Positions 35,099 through 47,158 of a DNA stretch of 64,000 bases are shown piece after piece (positions within the stretch are counted from its first letter, which is position 1; every line of letters begins with the position of its first letter). The DNA is taken from contig NC_050737.1 in assembly GCF_014529535.1 (NCBI RefSeq), positions 8,786,725 to 8,850,724 on the forward strand, given 5' to 3'. This stretch comes from Bradysia coprophila. Lineage: Eukaryota > Arthropoda > Insecta > Diptera > Sciaridae. Made by a program: the position numbers and the translations under genes. The notes under the pieces are model-generated. The model made no database searches, had not been told where the DNA came from, and was given only the letters and a program-made list of their open reading frames with translations.

Positions 35099-38000
35099 AA
35101 AATACTATTTCCTCAAAGCATGTAAAACCGAAAAGTTGTGTTCACCTCGGAAAGAAATAGAAAATTCCACATTGAGCGATTTGCGGCCGCAACATTTCGC
35201 CCTTGTTTAAACTTTCTCCACTGGGTTAACAAATAACTATTGAAGTCGGTTGCGTACTTCATTCTATCTGACCGCTTAACAAATGCTAGTATATATGAAA
35301 GTTCGAATTGTCGTGTGTGTGAGATTTGTTGATTCGAGGCAGAGCGGAGGTCGATATTCTCGTGTAAAAAAAGCTTGATCCAACAGAACGCAGAATGGAA
35401 AAATTGCAAAGGAATCATTGTAAAGTCTTTATGAGAACTGCATTTCCATTCCAGCGCCTCTTATTCTCGAATGTAAAGCAAAGCTGATCACAATTCCGAA
35501 GTTTAATCATAAATTGGACGTGGTTAAAGCATGTAAAAAATGGCATTCTCTTCGGGTATGTATGAAACGGAAGCAATACAAATTGCCTGCAGAAAAATTA
35601 TTTACAAACGGAGAAAGATACGGAGGATATACGTTATTATCTATACATACCTCTTTCCCATGGTATGCGACCAAATTGATTAAATTTTCTCAACAAAACT
35701 TTGTCTTTTTATGTTATATCTTTCTTATTTCTCTTTATTATATCAAATAAACTTCCTCCAGGTACAAATCCTTAAAATAAACCACTTCGTTTATTTCTTT
35801 GTCCCAAAGGAAGATGACAGAGGAAAAAAAACGTAATAGAAGAATTGAATAAAAATAATGCCATGACATTGAGCTTTTAAAAGATGTCATATCATACTAT
35901 AGTGCCGTGTATACAATATAAGATATTAGATATATTGAACAGATCTGAATGAAAAATATGTTACAACCACCTAGGCACCTAGTTGTATATATCTGTGCGA
36001 AGTATGTTCTCAATAAACTCAATTCAATACAACAAAAAAAGTCCCAGTTGACGAATGTGATGCGTCTCTTTTATATTATTTGAAAAATGTACAATCATAA
36101 AGGGTGTATATGGCGGAAGTAGAGTTTTCTTTTATTTAAATTGGTGAAATTGTTTGGAATTTTCGTTGAAGTGAGTATACTTTTCAATTTCAAAACGAAT
36201 TCTTCCCAATGCATTTCGGTGACGCTAGAGACGCTAGAAGATTCTTTCCATTGTTCGTCGTGAAACGATTGAGGTGAACATATCAACAAGGGATATTATT
36301 GTTAAAGTGTGGAAGAACAGAAGAACATGAAAAAAAAAGAAAATAGGAAATGAATAGAGTATCAAACCACCAAACGAAATCATCTTTACACAGTCGTTCC
36401 TTTATAAACGAGACTCGTAAGGTGAGCTCTTCCTAATTGAAACATTTGTTCAATGAGGTTTTTGAGACATTTCATCTGCTAAAGTCATTCAATTTGAATT
36501 ACGCAAGTAAGATTATAATCTTCTAATTGTTGAATTGTTTTCAAAGTCACGATCTTTGGTCAATTGTTACAAGTTAGTAAAGTCTGCATTTTGAAACTGT
36601 TTGTTTGCCTGTTAAAGCTAAAGCCTTACAATGGAACAAATTTGCTATTAAGCTTTTCAAGCTGCATGGTTTTAGACAACTGAAGGCGGTTCAACCTCAT
36701 GAGGAAGTTTTTGAAAATTTACAGTGAATTGGTGGTATCATTCGAATGTGATGCACGTTTAAAAGTGCATGGAGTAAAAGTGGCAGAATAAAGCATTAAA
36801 GAAAAAAGAAACGTGAAAATCACAATATATGAGTTTTTCAGTGTATAGATTTGATATAGCTGTAAAACTCTGCTATCAATTCCTTTAATTCGCTTTCTAG
36901 CGTAATGCAAAAGGAATAGTTTAGTCTCGATTTTAAACTTTAAAATTTGAACCATTTGAGAATTTAAAAAGTTTATGTTCATCAAATGTCTTCCTGTTCG
37001 TCTTTGTTGAAAACATTTTGAATTTCATATTCACATTTTATGGCATCTATTTCCTTAGGCGCCATTGTATCAGTGCATTCCCACATATTTTAGCGGAAAA
37101 AAATGGGAGAGAATTAAATTTTTTTCTTAATAAAATCTGCATTACTCCGAAACATTATTTTTTCTGCTGTAAGTTTTCGTTTTTCCTCTATCCATATTTT
37201 GATTTTATCCCGAAATGTTCCTGGAAGATTTGAAGATCCCACCCAGAGTTCATACATTCTAGTTTATTCAGCGTAACCATTTCACTTCAACACATCGTCA
37301 TCATAACATAGAAAACGGAACTCCATTATTGCGAATGTGCAAAGTTGTACCGAAAACTTTTGCATTATTACATTTTATCGTGTGCGAACTTTGACAATTG
37401 CGATGGGTCTCAGAAGATTTCAAATTCAACCATATCTTAAATGATGTTATTGCAGACGACATTACGCTATATGTGTACTGCAATTTTAAGATGAATAAAA
37501 CGGATGGCTTTATTGTAAGAATGCCGTTTGTACAATTTCATATTTCTTATGTTATTGTTTTATCGTTTTATGGTGCAGTTAATTGCATTTTATGTGGCAG
37601 TAAACTGATCCGTTATGCGCAGATCTACCGATTCTATTTTTTTTTTAAATGCTATCCAATATCTCTACTCATATTAACTTTTTTTTTCTGTTTAAGCTCT
37701 GCTAAGTCCAATGGAAAGCTGCAAAGTCAATTTGTAGAATTTTGCAAAAATTTTGAAACAGGTCAGGTATCACTTGAACTGACCTTATTTACCTGAATTT
37801 CTATTGGTCTTTCGGTTTCAAATAAAATTTGGTTCTAATCAGATTCAGGTAATCTGAACTTCAGCGTCCAGTTCGACTTGCCTTTTACAAGCCTTAAATT
37901 TTCTTAAATGTTTAAAACTCACATGCCTCAGCGGTGCAACAAATTTTAATATATTTTGCTTAGTGCCTCAAAAAAGCATTTTCTGCAACTGCGTTTCGAA

Positions 38001-38287
38001 AAGTGAACATTTTCATGCGTCATTTGGATGACGTTCGAGGGACCTTTTTTTGTTTTCCTATTTTTTGCTTTTTGTCGCTAGTAACGATATGCCCTGACCA
38101 AATTTCGAACCCCCGACAACAAAACTAAATATTTATCGAGCATCACCATTCGACCATCTAGATGTAAAATCGCAGAGAACTATTTTTTTTCCCTTCAGCT
38201 GGTTGCAGAAAACGTCGTCTGTTTTTCCCCACGATGTATTTCACATCAGATCTATGACAAAAACAGCCCCAATTCGAAGCTTGTTGC
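35099..38287. other. Intergenic
   Basis: AT-rich. ORFs of 60-130 codons at 35113-35418 (-), 35514-35750 (+), 36095-36289 (-), 36719-36985 (-) and 37398-37796 (+) have no motif, signal or splice context I recognise. Confidence 0.3.
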
Positions 38288-38427
38288 ATGAATAGTATAT
38301 TTCGTACCTAGGACTAAAAGTCTTTTTTAGCGTGTGAGAAGTTTCCAGACAGAGTCGAAGGCGAGGTCTGGAATCGAATACGCTAAAAAAAAAATTTAGT
38401 ACTTGGTACGAATAGTATTTTTCATAT
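38288..38427. repeat. Foldback element, AATAGTA end, GTCGAAGGCGAGG apex
   Basis: ATGAATAGTATATTTCGTACC at the left and GGTACGAATAGTATTTTTCAT at the right; inner TTTTTTAGCG / CGCTAAAAAA and GTTTCCAGAC / GTCTGGAATC. The apex is AGAGTCGAAGGCGAG (38351-38365). Confidence 0.7.
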
Positions 38428-38543
38428 TGGACGGAGAAAAAGTGCGACGAAGTATGAAGTAGGTATGAAAAAACTATTATTCATATAACAATAAGCATTT
38501 CTATATTTGGAACAATTCGAAGGCCCAATTTCATGGTCATAAT

Positions 38544-38971
38544 TAGAGATGAGCGGCCGCCCGAAATACATCGGCCCGACCCGGCCCGATCGGGTTCGAG
38601 TCCGGGTTTTGAAAATTCATTCGGGCCGGGTCGGGTCGGGCTTTGAAAACAAAAATTCGGGCCGGCCCGACTTAGAAATACAAATTTAAAGTAAGCCAAT
38701 AAAAGCCTATAAAGCATGAAACACTAACTTATTTTATTATTTTACTTCGCGTATAAGATTATTGCAAAGCTTTTATGCGTAGAAAATGATTTTTCATTAA
38801 ATTTCTTGTAGTAAAAAAAAGTCGGGTCACGTCGGGCCGATGATTTTTTCGGGTCGGGTTGGGTCGGGCCGCGAAGAGAAAAGTCTCGGGTCGGGTCGGG
38901 CTCGGGTTCAAAAAATTGGATCGGGCCGGGTCGGGTCGGGTATTGAAAAAACGTCGGCCCGCTCATCTCTA
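38544..38971. mobile_element. hAT-like element, CGGGTCGGG-filled, exact 8-bp duplication
   Basis: TAGAGATGAGCGG at the left and its complement (GCTCATCTCTA) at the right form terminal inverted repeats. GTCATAAT flanks both sides (38536-38543 and 38972-38979), an exact 8-bp duplication as for hAT. Both subterminal regions are arrays of CGGGTCGGG / CCCGACCCGG, strikingly GC-rich in AT-rich DNA; the centre is AT-rich. 428 bp with no transposase, so non-autonomous. Frames through the arrays are repeat translations. Confidence 0.88.
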
Positions 38972-38979
38972 GTCATAAT

Positions 38980-39737
38980 AACTATTTTTCCTTTCAGTAC
39001 TTTAGACTATGTTATTAAAGCGTAATAAGGTGGGAGCTTTTCCTCTTCATCGCTTTAAGCTTCTCCATTTATCATGTTTTTCAAGTAGGGTTTGATTTAA
39101 AAAAAAACGATTTTTCATTCAGGCGGACCACAAACTACATATTCTTTCACCTTCAATTTCAATTTGCGTTGCAGTGACATCACTTTTTGTTCCCACTCAT
39201 GTCACTTTTTGCTTATTGCTACGGAAAATCTCCTTCGATGGCCCGACCGATTTAAATTTACAAACAATTTCTGTGAACTGGGAGGCCTTTTAAAGTTAAA
39301 ATATTGTTCCCAACGAAAAACTGCTCAACTTTGAAGTGAAATCTTGGACTGACGATGCATCACAAGTTATTTCTATTTGACGTTATTAATCGATAATTTC
39401 ATGAAGAACTCGAAACAAAAAAGCTTTTCAAAAACTTTTAGAAAGTGTACTTTTCATTGATTCCTGAAGCAACCCAAGTCAAGAATTTTTGTCAATTTTG
39501 AGTAGCATATTTGTCGCGAATCATTTCATTTCAGGTACTGAAAGAGCACTCAGCTTTTCAACGATACGCCACATGTCTAAAACTAAAAATTTTAAAGTTT
39601 CACCTGTCAGTATGGCATAAACAAAAGGAAGAAAACACAAGGCATCATAATGAAAATCTTGGATGGACTAATGCAGCCGCCTCAACTATGTTAGAAACTT
39701 TTTGCGACTTAGACTTTGTTTTATTATGTTTGTGTTA
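38980..39737. other. Intergenic
   Basis: No gene or clear repeat. One 75-codon ORF (39511-39738) without motifs. Confidence 0.3.
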
Positions 39738-39843
39738 AGGAATCTCGCGCCGCGTCATTCACAATAATTCACAAAGTGACATCTTCCTTATACAAAATGT
39801 GTGAAAATGTTAATTATTGTGAATGACGCGGCGCAAGATTCCT
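39738..39843. mobile_element. Miniature element, AGGAATCTCGCGCCGCG ends, copy 1
   Basis: Inverted ends of about 32 bp: AGGAATCTCGCGCCGCGTCA plus TTCACAATAATT, and the complement on the right. The 40-bp centre is not palindromic (CACAAAGTGACATCTTCC...). A second copy lies at 44347-44452 with its centre in the opposite orientation. Confidence 0.8.
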
Positions 39844-40332
39844 AGAAACCAATGATTTATTTCAATGAAATGATTTAAAAACATAATTAAAAGACGAACT
39901 ACTATAACGGTCTAAAACTCTCATAATTAACTTAATATTCTGTTTAGTTTCACTGAAAATCTTCAAAAGCTTGTCTATAAATGCCCCAGTAACAAAATGA
40001 ACTCGTTAATTTTTGTTCTTTTTATTCGGTTTTGTTTACAAGGCAAAATCACATAACACGAAAAATGATATTGAAATAGATACAAAAATTCGTATAGCAA
40101 CGTCAGCTAGATCGGTAGACCAGCTTAATCTATCTTGGAACCTAACCTCAGGAATTCCATTCTCCACCAAACATTTTTTTAAAATCTGTTGATATTTATT
40201 TAAGTTATCGTGTTAACAAAGTGCAGAAAATTGTTACATTTAACGTTTTTAATCACATTTTCCATACATTTTTAATCATGGTGATCATGGTGTATTTTCA
40301 GTTCAAAACCCCATGACTCACACTCAAGGGAA

Positions 40333-40470
40333 CAATAGTACATTGAATGACAAGGGGCGAAAGTAAAAAAATTCAACCGTGTGCGAGAGTTGGAGCCCGC
40401 GCCGAAGGCAAGGGCTCTAATCGCACAGGTTGAATTTTTTTTACTTTTGCCCCGAGTCGTTCATACTATT
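40333..40470. repeat. Foldback element, AATAGTACATT end, GCCGAAGGC apex
   Basis: AATAGTACATTGAATGAC on the left pairs with GTCGTTCATACTATT on the right. GGGGCGAAAGTAAAAAAATT and AATTTTTTTTACTTTTGCCCC, then CAACCGTGTGCGA / TCGCACAGGTTG, pair inward. The apex contains CGCGCCGAAGGC. Confidence 0.75.
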
Positions 40471-40926
40471 TTTTTTGATACCAACATTGAAAATTGATAC
40501 GTATCGCAAACATCGCAACAAAATGTTGAAATAAAAAGGCATTTAGCCAGAAAATGCGGGGGTCCAGGGGGCGGTATATGAAAAATTTAATAATTTAGCC
40601 ATCACAACAATAACACACACAAAAATTAAGATATAACTAACAAATCATTCAGTAACAAAAAGTATCAACTTTGTATGCTAATTTCAATAAGAACACTGGC
40701 GCACAGTGTTTTACAATTTTGATCAAAGTATTCTGCATAATATGAGCGGATTTTGTTGACAACTCGACTCATTTCTCTCATTTTCTGTGACGTCAGTCAC
40801 TTTCGCTGTTCGTTCAGTTGCGTTCGCTCTTCGTTAAGTACTTTCTCCCCGTGGGATGCATTTTTTTACTTTCGCCCCTCATATGCGGGGCGAAAGTATC
40901 ATTTTTCAATGTTGGTATCAAAAAAG
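40471..40926. mobile_element. Inverted-repeat element abutting the foldback
   Basis: TTTTTTGATACCAACATTGA plus AAATTGATA at 40471-40499 is answered at 40898-40926. Just inside the right end is a hairpin of GGGGCGAAAGTA (40868-40897), the same 12-mer as in the neighbouring foldback, so the two structures share sequence and may be parts of one nested element. Confidence 0.6.
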
Positions 40927-41779
40927 TAGTTTGTTTTAGTAACAGATTACTCGTTTCAAATTTGCTTGATCCGAGGGGTTACTTGATTCACTAAAAATCA
41001 TTAAAATAGTGACCTGGTTAATCAATGACAAATCAATAGTTAATCACTGGTCATTAACCAGTAATTAATTACGGTAAATCAATGGTAAATCAGGTTAATC
41101 AAAAAGACTGAGCAGTAACCCCTCGGATTGATCTAGACTGACTCACACCTTACTGTAGAGCTATATTACCGTCAGATCTATATTTTAGTGACTCTTTGTT
41201 TACGTGCCCAAATAGCCCTTTTCCCCAATAGTCTAAAATAGAGGTGTGCACCGCCGATTTTACGCCGGCGCGCCGCCGATTTTTTGCTAAATTTTCAGCG
41301 CGCCGCCGCCGAAAAATAATAGCTCACGCCGCCGCCGCCGCCGATTGTATTTTCGTCGCGCCGAAATTTTGTACGTGTACTGCTTTCAACCATTTTAATG
41401 GGCGGTAATATAAAGTTAAATTGAAATATCTATACAAAAGTGTGTGCTTGAGTACAAGGTTTGAGCAAATGTTTATCTCTCTTAATTTATAAGTCAGGTT
41501 TCTTTATGCTGCTCAGCTAATACACTTATTACTTATAAATTTAAGTTTATCTAAATCTCTTATTTGCGAAAACCTTCTACTACGAACTCACTCCTACATA
41601 GAAGATGGACTAAAGACAACGGGAACGGTTATTGCATAAATCGAAAGATAATAGTAAAGAGTTTGCGTAAATGACATATAAATTATAAGTTGGGAATAAC
41701 AAACCTGCAGAACATCTAGTATGATGATGTGACTTAAAATTTCCAACTTGTAAGTTGACTTATAGCTTATAGGTTATGA

Positions 41780-42257
41780 AGGATGGCTTACACGGTTTAT
41801 CTTGCAAAAAAGCGGACGATGGATTCCAGGACATGATGAAGTTAATAAAATCTTTTCTCATGCTCAATCTGTTACAACCTCCGGGCATTTCTAGAGATGA
41901 CGGTAAAAGACCGGACGGGATTTTGTGCGATGTAACCATTAGATAAATTAGATAAATCAATCATCCAAAAAATCTGGATCAATTGCAGATGATGCTGAAA
42001 GATTCAAGCATAATCATTACATACGTTTAAAAGAAAAAAATTTATTTACACCTATTGCTTTTGAATCACTAGGTTGCATGGGTCCCGAAACAAGTACATT
42101 AATTAAGAAATTTTGTTCATTAATGAGAAAAGCTTCTGGCGAACAACGCTCCATGGATTACCAAATACAAAAGATTTCTATTGCAATTCAACGGAGAAAC
42201 GGTAGTTGCATTTTGGGGACTTTGGGGCGTAACAGAGTTGATGATTTTTATTTATTG
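41780..42257 (+). pseudogene. Captured remnant of a retroelement-like C-terminal domain
   Basis: Two plus-strand frames: one has DDGFQDMMKLIKSF then DDGKRPDGILCDVTI. After a frameshift and stops, TPIAFESLGCMGPETSTLI and QKISIAIQRRNGSCILGTLG run to a stop at 42260. The order DDG-RPDG-W/CDVT then AFE-G-GPE then ISIAIQR-N matches, from memory, the nuclease-like tail attached to some invertebrate retroelement proteins. Several breaks; not functional. Confidence 0.55.
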
Positions 42258-42652
42258 TAAATACTTGTTTTTGAAAAGATCGTTTTTTACTGGTTGCGCT
42301 TTGCAGCCTTCTCGCTTATATGTCATTAGAGTCGAGTAGAGACGGCATGGAGAAGGGACGTGTTCTTACGTCGCTCTCTAAAATGCGTTTTCGTCTTGCA
42401 TTGTGCTACAAAATTTTGATTTTGTGAATTTGTAATTCAATAATTGTAATTCAACAATATAATTAGTCCATTTAGATTTGTTTTCCTGTGCTTGTCTATT
42501 TTTTTTGCTGTGATTTTATACAAGTATTCATGTGTCATGTTCGTTTGCTTTTGTATAAAAGTGGTGCGTACAAAGAAGTTCATTGTTCTTTTGTTTGTGG
42601 TCATGCGGTTTTCATTTCGACTTTTGGTTTCTCGGGTTTATAACCTAAATTC

Positions 42653-43112
42653 ATTGTGAGCTGTCTCACGACAATAAATAGTTCTAATCGAGCTATGAAA
42701 TGAATTAAACGATGCCCCAGTCGGGCTTTGTCTCACGGCGAAATAGTTCTAATCGAGCTATGAAATGAATTAAACGATGCCCCAGTCGGGCTTTGTCTCA
42801 CGGTGAAATAGTTCTAATCGAGCTATAGCGATTAATTACATCGTGTCCAAGTCGGGCTTAGTCTCACGACAAAAAATAGTTCTAGTCGAGCTATGCAACG
42901 AAACCCTAGTCGGGTTTTGTGTAACAAACGTCCCTAGTCGGTCTATGTAATAATAATAATAATAAAAAAAAAACGTAAGCCCTGGTCGGGCCCTGTCTCA
43001 CGACAAAATTCACGGCTCTAGTCGAGCTAAGTAGAAATTGAACATATCAGGCCTTGTCGGTACACGACGAATTTCTAGTCGAGCTATGTAAAAGAGAACA
43101 AGTCGAGCTTTG
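42653..43112. repeat. Tandem array of alternating GAGCTATG / GGGCTTTG units
   Basis: About 65-75 bp units built from two related modules, CTAATCGAGCTATGAAATG and CCCAGTCGGGCTTTGTCTCA, each repeated 6 or more times. The first two units (42681-42815) are nearly identical; later ones diverge and shorten. A minus-strand frame (43010-43282) partly overlaps it. Confidence 0.8.
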
Positions 43113-43972
43113 TTAATAGCAATTGGAGTTCCAGAAGGAATATTCGCTAGTAAGCGTTCCACGTAATCGTTTGTTTGTGTAATTACTACTACACACCCAC
43201 TCCAGGTGCCAATGCCGAGCATTTGTACATTTGTAGGTATAATTGCTTGGGTAACATCACCATTAACATACGGTAACATCAAAATAGTGCACTGAAGGGA
43301 TATTCTTCACTACATACCTGTAGTATGGAAAGTTTCCGCTCTAAATACATATGCATATGCATATAAATTTATTTTTCCAAAAGGGTGAGCACAATGGGCC
43401 CACAGGCGGCCTAAGTGCAGTATGACTGGGTAACTAGTCATACGCCTTATTTAATAAATTTAATAATATATGTCATTTACGCAAACTCACTAATCATTCG
43501 TGGATTCATTAAATCAGATGTTTTTAAAATAAAAGGTCAGTGATTGTACATTCAAAATATAAATGGTGAGATATGTCTCGGTTGATTCCCCTTGTATAAG
43601 TTGTTGATACTTCAGATCGCAAGATAGTAAGAATTCAGTGTTCGTAAAAAGGATTGCGCACGCTTTTTCAAATGTTTTTGCATTATTTTCGAAAATTTAG
43701 ATTTTTTGTAAATTTATCGGCGCGCCGATCGGCGCACCGCCGCCGACTATAAATTTCTCTCGGCGCGCCACCGCCGATCCCTTACCAGTCGGCGCACCGC
43801 CGCCGATTATTTTAAGATCGGCGCACACCTCTAGTCTAAAACCTTAGTTATTAAATTTTGAAATATCAAATAGTTAATTTTGGAAACGTACATTTTTCAC
43901 TATTTTCTGCTGTAAAACCCTTTACGTGTTACTGCATGTTTCATTTTCATTTACATTGCCTAATCACGTAAA

Positions 43973-44096
43973 GTATTGTACTTACGAGGTTCCAAGTTGT
44001 TATTTGACAAGTGGCGAATACAGCCCTACCGTTCGGGTCGGGCTGTAACACCCCACTTATCAAATACCCGACTTGGAACCTCGGAAGTAATATACT
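43973..44096. repeat. Foldback element, ACGAGGTTCCAA arms (copy 1)
   Basis: GTACTTACGAGGTTCCAAG / CTTGGAACCTCGGAAGTAA ends, then TTATTTGACAAGTGG / CCACTTATCAAATA. The apex is CAGCCCTACCGTTCGGGTCG then GGCTG. Its arms are related to the foldback at 51937. Confidence 0.75.
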
Positions 44097-44346
44097 ATGA
44101 ATTTCAGTCAGTTAAAATTATTAATTGTCAGCAGAGTAAAATCCTATTTTCCTGGAATAGTTTCCAGACCCTTAGGCTGACCTGGACCATCTTCGAACTT
44201 AACCTGAAGAATTTAATTCCTCGATGATTAAAACAAATTTCATCAAAATCGGTTAAGAATTACTCAAGTTATCGCCGTGACAAAAAAAAAATGGTTACAA
44301 ACATTTTAGGGTATTTTCTGGAGTAAGACCCTTGACTTTGGCTGCT

Positions 44347-44452
44347 AGGAATTTCGCGCGGCGTCATTCACAATAATTGACAAAATGACACATTTTGTAT
44401 AAGGAAAGTGTCACTTTGTGGGTTATTGTGAATGACGCGGCGCGAGATTCCT
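44347..44452. mobile_element. Miniature element, AGGAATTTCGCGCGGCG ends, copy 2
   Basis: Same family as 39738-39843. The centre (CACATTTTGTATAAGGAAAG...) is the reverse complement of that copy's centre, so the two are inserted in opposite orientations. Confidence 0.8.
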
Positions 44453-46797
44453 CAACACCTTGACTTTCAGTCAAGGGAACACGGTTCGCATTGACTTTCG
44501 GACTTACTGTTACCTCGAGCACGAAACGACTGGTGTAACATACACGTCAAACAAGCAATTTATTGATGGAATTGTGGAGTTGTTGGAACTTAAACAATAA
44601 TCGAACACATGAATTTCTGGCTAACAAAATTGACCATTTTTCCATGACAAGTACCATAAATTATTTACAAAACTAAAATTATAATTTGAATCTACGATAT
44701 TTCGGTGAGCTATTTTTTTTTTCTACCGCCTACAAGTCCATTTTATTTTTCTAAATTTAGTAGCGGTGATACTTAGCGAATGAAATCGATAACTAAAGTT
44801 TGAATTTAAATTATAGAGTTTTTATCATTTAGGAAGAGAGAATAAAGGAAGATATATTTGGAAATTTCCATTCAGAAAAAATCTGAAAACTCCTAAAGAA
44901 TTTTTCCGGAACTTTTTCAGAATAATCCGAGCTTCGCAGAATTAGAATTCGCAAAAATAAGCCCCGAGTGGTGGAGTTATAGAAGTTTGCGTACCGATAC
45001 AGACAATATTTTGTGTCTTGGTGCTTGCACCACCCATGAGAATGATGTTTAATCTTTAGGATTCAAACCATTTTACCAATGGAAAAACATAATTTTTATT
45101 GAAAGTGTTTCATATTATTAACTGTGACCCGGAGACATATTCCACACCACATTGCCATTAAATTGTGTTATATCCATATCCATTAATTACCTTATGACTA
45201 ATTCCCTAATTTACACTTATTATAGCCTTTTTTACCTTTTCCATCAATAAAACGCCACTAAAGACGTAAGATACTTTTATTAAAAGCTCAATTTATATTA
45301 CATGGATTTAGTGTTGGGGTTTTTTTTTCCGCATGCCAGTAAAATGTGATCATTTGTTACGTCTATTAATCGATTTATCAGCCGAAGACGGATGTGTTGG
45401 ATATAAAAATGGATTTTATTGTTTTCATTTAATTGGTGTGTTAGTTGTGTGTGCGAGCTATATAAAGTGAGGAAATAAAAAAGAAATATTGAATTTTAGG
45501 GGATAATATGCGGTGTGTGTGTGTATAATATGTTTAAAGAACGTTATCCATTGTCTGTGGCCGTATATATGTACATCCAATGCATGTGTATATGTGGCGT
45601 TGAATAATATAGATTTTATTTTTGCTTTCCTCGTTATTAACAAGAAAACGTTTTTGATTACTTTTCTAATGTTACAGAATTAAATTCTTTGCTCACATTA
45701 ATCGCAGTACCAATTTTATTGGTCTCTATCACATTCATCTTGACTAAATATATCGAATGGATGGTAGAAAATAGAAAATACGTATCATACCTGCATAACG
45801 TGCTGTTAGATTATTGCATCACAATACAGTGTGGCATAAAATACACCTATTATCCTTGAATAAATTTCTAAGTCATACGTCAACTTCCTCCATTATCTGC
45901 TGTTTCGTCAGCAAGCATGCCAACATATGTTAAATGATGCTCGCATTGTGTCGATTCAAGTTCATTTGTAGCAGTGAATCAGAAACCAAATAAATATTTA
46001 TTACCCGAAGGTCAACTTTGCTGCTGCGTGTGACACAGATGAGCCAGTAGGTCGTGTTTTGACTCATTTTACTCTGGTAACATTTATTACCCATTTAGAG
46101 GTTATGGATCATTCATACTTTTCGACCCCTTCCGCACGCCCTTTTTTTGGTGCTCTTTTCTCGTCTTGTATAACTGACTATAGTGAAAACTAGAATGTCT
46201 CACCGTAGTTTAGGACAATGGATCATGGTTTTTGGCACAATTGTTTAAAATATGTTTTATCCTGTGTCCAGTGCAAGTTTCATTACCCTTAAGTGTGAAT
46301 CTTGCGTAAATTCTCATTGGCTTATTTTTCAAGTAATTTTTACACATAAAATTCGCACTACCAATGGAGAACGGAATCTGAACTTGTCCACTGACTAATT
46401 GAACCATATTTTATTAAATCTACTAAATTATGTTTATGAGAATAGATTGTGGATTTGAGCACTATTTCACAGGACTCTCAATGACTCACAAATGAGCTTG
46501 ATTTTTAAATTTCGTATCACAAAAGACAAAAGGCAGTGCCATCGCTGATTTTTGCGGTAGTGATGATAACAATTTCCACAATCTATAACCAAGATAGAAT
46601 TCTCTACATGGAAATCATAATGTAGTAATCGTCTGTAAGGTGTTGACATATTGTTAAGGTGTTGCTGCAGGATAAAATACGATTTGCTTGCTCATATTGT
46701 GTAATGTCACTTGAACGTTAAGGTTCGACTTTCCTCCCTCTTTTACAGTAGAAGCTGAACTACGACAACAACGACCCCAACAATAGCACTGAGCTCA
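44453..46797. other. Intergenic
   Basis: A worn sequence at about 44870-44965 (repeated GAA-TTTT phrases ending AAAAATAAGCCCCG) resembles the inner end of the CAGGGCCTATTTTTG elements. A minus-strand frame at 46210-46407 (65 codons) has no family I recognise. No gene called. Confidence 0.35.
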
Positions 46798-46956
46798 TCA
46801 TTCACTGCATCCATCGAAGGAAAATAAAAGTTGGATAGGATGGGATAAGATGGGCAGGAAAGCTGATACTTTCCAAGCACCTAAGCCGCCAATGGGCCTT
46901 GGTGGTTCATTGTGTGGTTCATCTGTTAGAACATAGGTGTCGCTCGAAGTTGACAT
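46798..46956 (-). CDS. Candidate micropeptide or first exon
   Basis: An ATG at 46956 in good context (TAAAATGTC) opens MSTSSDTYVLTDEPHNEPPR followed by PIGGLGAWK, non-repetitive and acidic. Unspliced it runs 52 codons, to a stop at 46798. A donor after GAWK (46869) or after GGL, with a pyrimidine-rich acceptor near 46807, would instead add a hydrophobic tail (ELSAIVGVVVVVVQLLL), making a possible single-pass membrane micropeptide of about 45 residues. Family unknown, splice choice undecided. Confidence 0.35.
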   Translation of the reverse strand: MSTSSDTYVLTDEPHNEPPRPIGGLGAWKVSAFLPILSHPIQLLFSFDGCSE

Positions 46957-47084
46957 TTTAGCATCACGATTGTGACTTATGCGTACGAAGTACAAGAACT
47001 GTGTTCAGCATTTTGGTGTTTCTTAGAGACCTATTACGGTCGATAGAGCTGACTAGTGTTAACTAACAGCATAGACTAATCATT

Positions 47085-47158
47085 TATGATTAGGAAAAAC
47101 CCGATGAACCATGTCTGATAGGGCGTGAGTCAATCGCTCTACCGATTGAGCTACCTGA
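47085..47158 (-). ncRNA. tRNA-derived sequence (SINE-like head)
   Basis: On the minus strand GTAGCTCAATCGGTAGAGC (47136-47154) is a perfect tRNA D-arm and pol III A box. GGTTCATCGG, a partial B box, follows at 47101-47110. The anticodon and acceptor stems do not pair, so it is not a working tRNA; a SINE head or tRNA pseudogene is likely. Confidence 0.5.

Larger units (their letters stand above)
41239..43833. mobile_element. hAT-like element, CGCCG-filled ends, exact 8-bp duplication
   Basis: Ends TAGAGGTGTGC and GCACACCTCTA. GTCTAAAA flanks both sides exactly (41231-41238; 43834-43841). Subterminal arrays of GCCGCCGAT / GGCGCGCCG occupy about 110 bp at each end. The 2.6-kb interior has no recognisable transposase. 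It carries a decayed coding remnant (41780-42257) and a tandem array (42653-43112). Probably a non-autonomous element that acquired foreign sequence, though the array and remnant might be a nested insertion. Confidence 0.88.

Noticed and set aside
38481..39025. Pro/Arg/Gly-rich ORFs on both strands
   Set aside because: Translations of the CGGGTCGGG arrays of the hAT-like element.
47085..47158. Functional tRNA gene
   Set aside because: Only the D-arm is intact; anticodon and acceptor stems do not pair.
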